In this document: positions 6,037 to 6,396 of the stretch, piece after piece
Numbering within the stretch: position 1 is the first letter of the stretch
Layout: each line of letters opens with the position of its first letter
Origin: DASPXY01 sp038227745
GTDB lineage: Bacteria > Planctomycetota > Planctomycetia > Gemmatales > Gemmataceae
Reading direction: 5' to 3'
NCBI GenBank assembly: GCA_038227745.1
Contig: JBBRPS010000620.1
Coordinates: 1-6,396, forward strand
DNA: 6,396 bases
Translations under genes and position numbers: made by a program
The notes under the pieces: model-generated
The model's input: the letters and a program-made list of their open reading frames with translations, nothing else
Databases searched by the model: none
What the model was told of the DNA's origin: nothing

Positions 6037-6065
6037 CTTTTACCATCCCTGGGCAGAAATGGCAA
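6037..6065 (-). promoter_or_regulatory. Sigma70-like promoter candidate for shc
   Basis: On the minus strand TTGCCA (6060-6065) is followed after exactly 17 bp by TAAAAG (6037-6042), with TG one base before it as in an extended -10. This lies in the most AT-rich part of the upstream gap. The predicted start near 6030 gives a leader of about 88 nt. It could drive shc and, if transcription passes the inverted-repeat element, hpnH. A second TTGACT further upstream has no good -10 partner. Confidence 0.5.
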
Positions 6066-6149
6066 TCCTGATCGACCCCCGCAGTCAACCAGGGCCCGCC
6101 TTGCCTCTCCAGTCGCGTGGTCCGGCGCCGCGCTGGGATCCCTGATATA

Positions 6150-6396
6150 GTGTCCCGCCGCCGCCTGTCTGCGCAGATAGCCCAACGGCTGCTCCAACCC
6201 GGGGGGATGGCCCGCCGCCTCTGCCAGCGCCTCCAGCTCACCCAGCAGCAGTCCATGCCAGCCTTGACGCAGCCAGCCGCGCAGTTCGCCGTAGCGCCGT
6301 TGCCGCTCCTCCTCCCCCAGGCCCAAGGCCTCCAGGGCCAGGCTCAGGTTATGCACGGCGTGGCACCAATCCAGCACCCGCACCGCACGCCCCGGC
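6150..6396 (-). pseudogene. Truncated DDE transposase remnant (ISKra4-like), cut by window edge
   Basis: Reading leftward from the window edge, the frame encodes GRAVRVLDWCHAVHNLSLAL, a helical charged stretch (EEERQRRYGELRGWLRQG) and ending YLRRQAAAGH near 6150. V-L-D-W-x-H-A-V is typical of the segment holding the second catalytic aspartate of DDE transposases, and the spacing up to YLRRxAxAGH is as recalled for ISKra4-type enzymes in planctomycetes. In intact relatives this is followed by a G-S-G-x-I-E-S motif with the catalytic glutamate; here the similarity stops abruptly and that motif is missing, so the copy is inactive. The 5' part lies outside the window. It is in the same frame as shc with no stop between, but a fusion is unlikely because the linking sequence is promoter-like and low in conservation signals. 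The family assignment is from memory; the call of a transposase remnant is firmer than the IS family. Confidence 0.65.

Noticed and set aside
5943..6383. 834-residue transposase-SHC fusion protein
   Set aside because: SHC has its own start and ribosome site at 5942, and a promoter-like sequence lies in the linking region; absence of stops is expected in GC-rich DNA.

Overview
The window is high-GC DNA. Its gene content (squalene-hopene cyclase next to the radical SAM protein HpnH, a Bacteroidetes/planctomycete-type GlmU-like enzyme, and GC-rich palindromic intergenic repeats) suggests a bacterium related to the planctomycete family Gemmataceae. That assignment is inferred from family knowledge and style of sequence; no rRNA or marker gene is present.

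Left end (83-612, + strand): two small genes overlap by 4 bp and are probably translationally coupled. The first resembles HicA-type RNase toxins. The second is a small alpha/beta protein that could be its partner, so this looks like a compact toxin-antitoxin-like cassette. Its GC content is lower than that of its surroundings.

Middle (638-2602): a GlmU-like sugar-1-phosphate nucleotidyltransferase/acyltransferase lies on the minus strand. It is divergent from a short membrane-anchored LysM protein on the plus strand. The 345-bp gap between them holds a perfect TATAAT box serving the GlmU-like gene. The LysM gene converges on hpnH, and a perfect 30-bp palindrome between the two probably acts as a bidirectional terminator.

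Right half (2654-6396, - strand): shc (squalene to hopene) is followed by hpnH (adenosylation of the hopene skeleton), two consecutive steps of hopanoid synthesis. They are separated by about 205 bp filled almost entirely by a nested inverted-repeat element that begins one base after the shc stop codon. A sigma70-like promoter and a leader hairpin precede shc. Further upstream, the right edge of the window carries the truncated remnant of a DDE transposase, in the same frame and orientation as shc.

No tRNA, rRNA or CRISPR array was seen. The most unusual items are the two-gene TA-like cassette, the nested palindrome inside the hopanoid gene pair, and the transposase scar beside the shc promoter.
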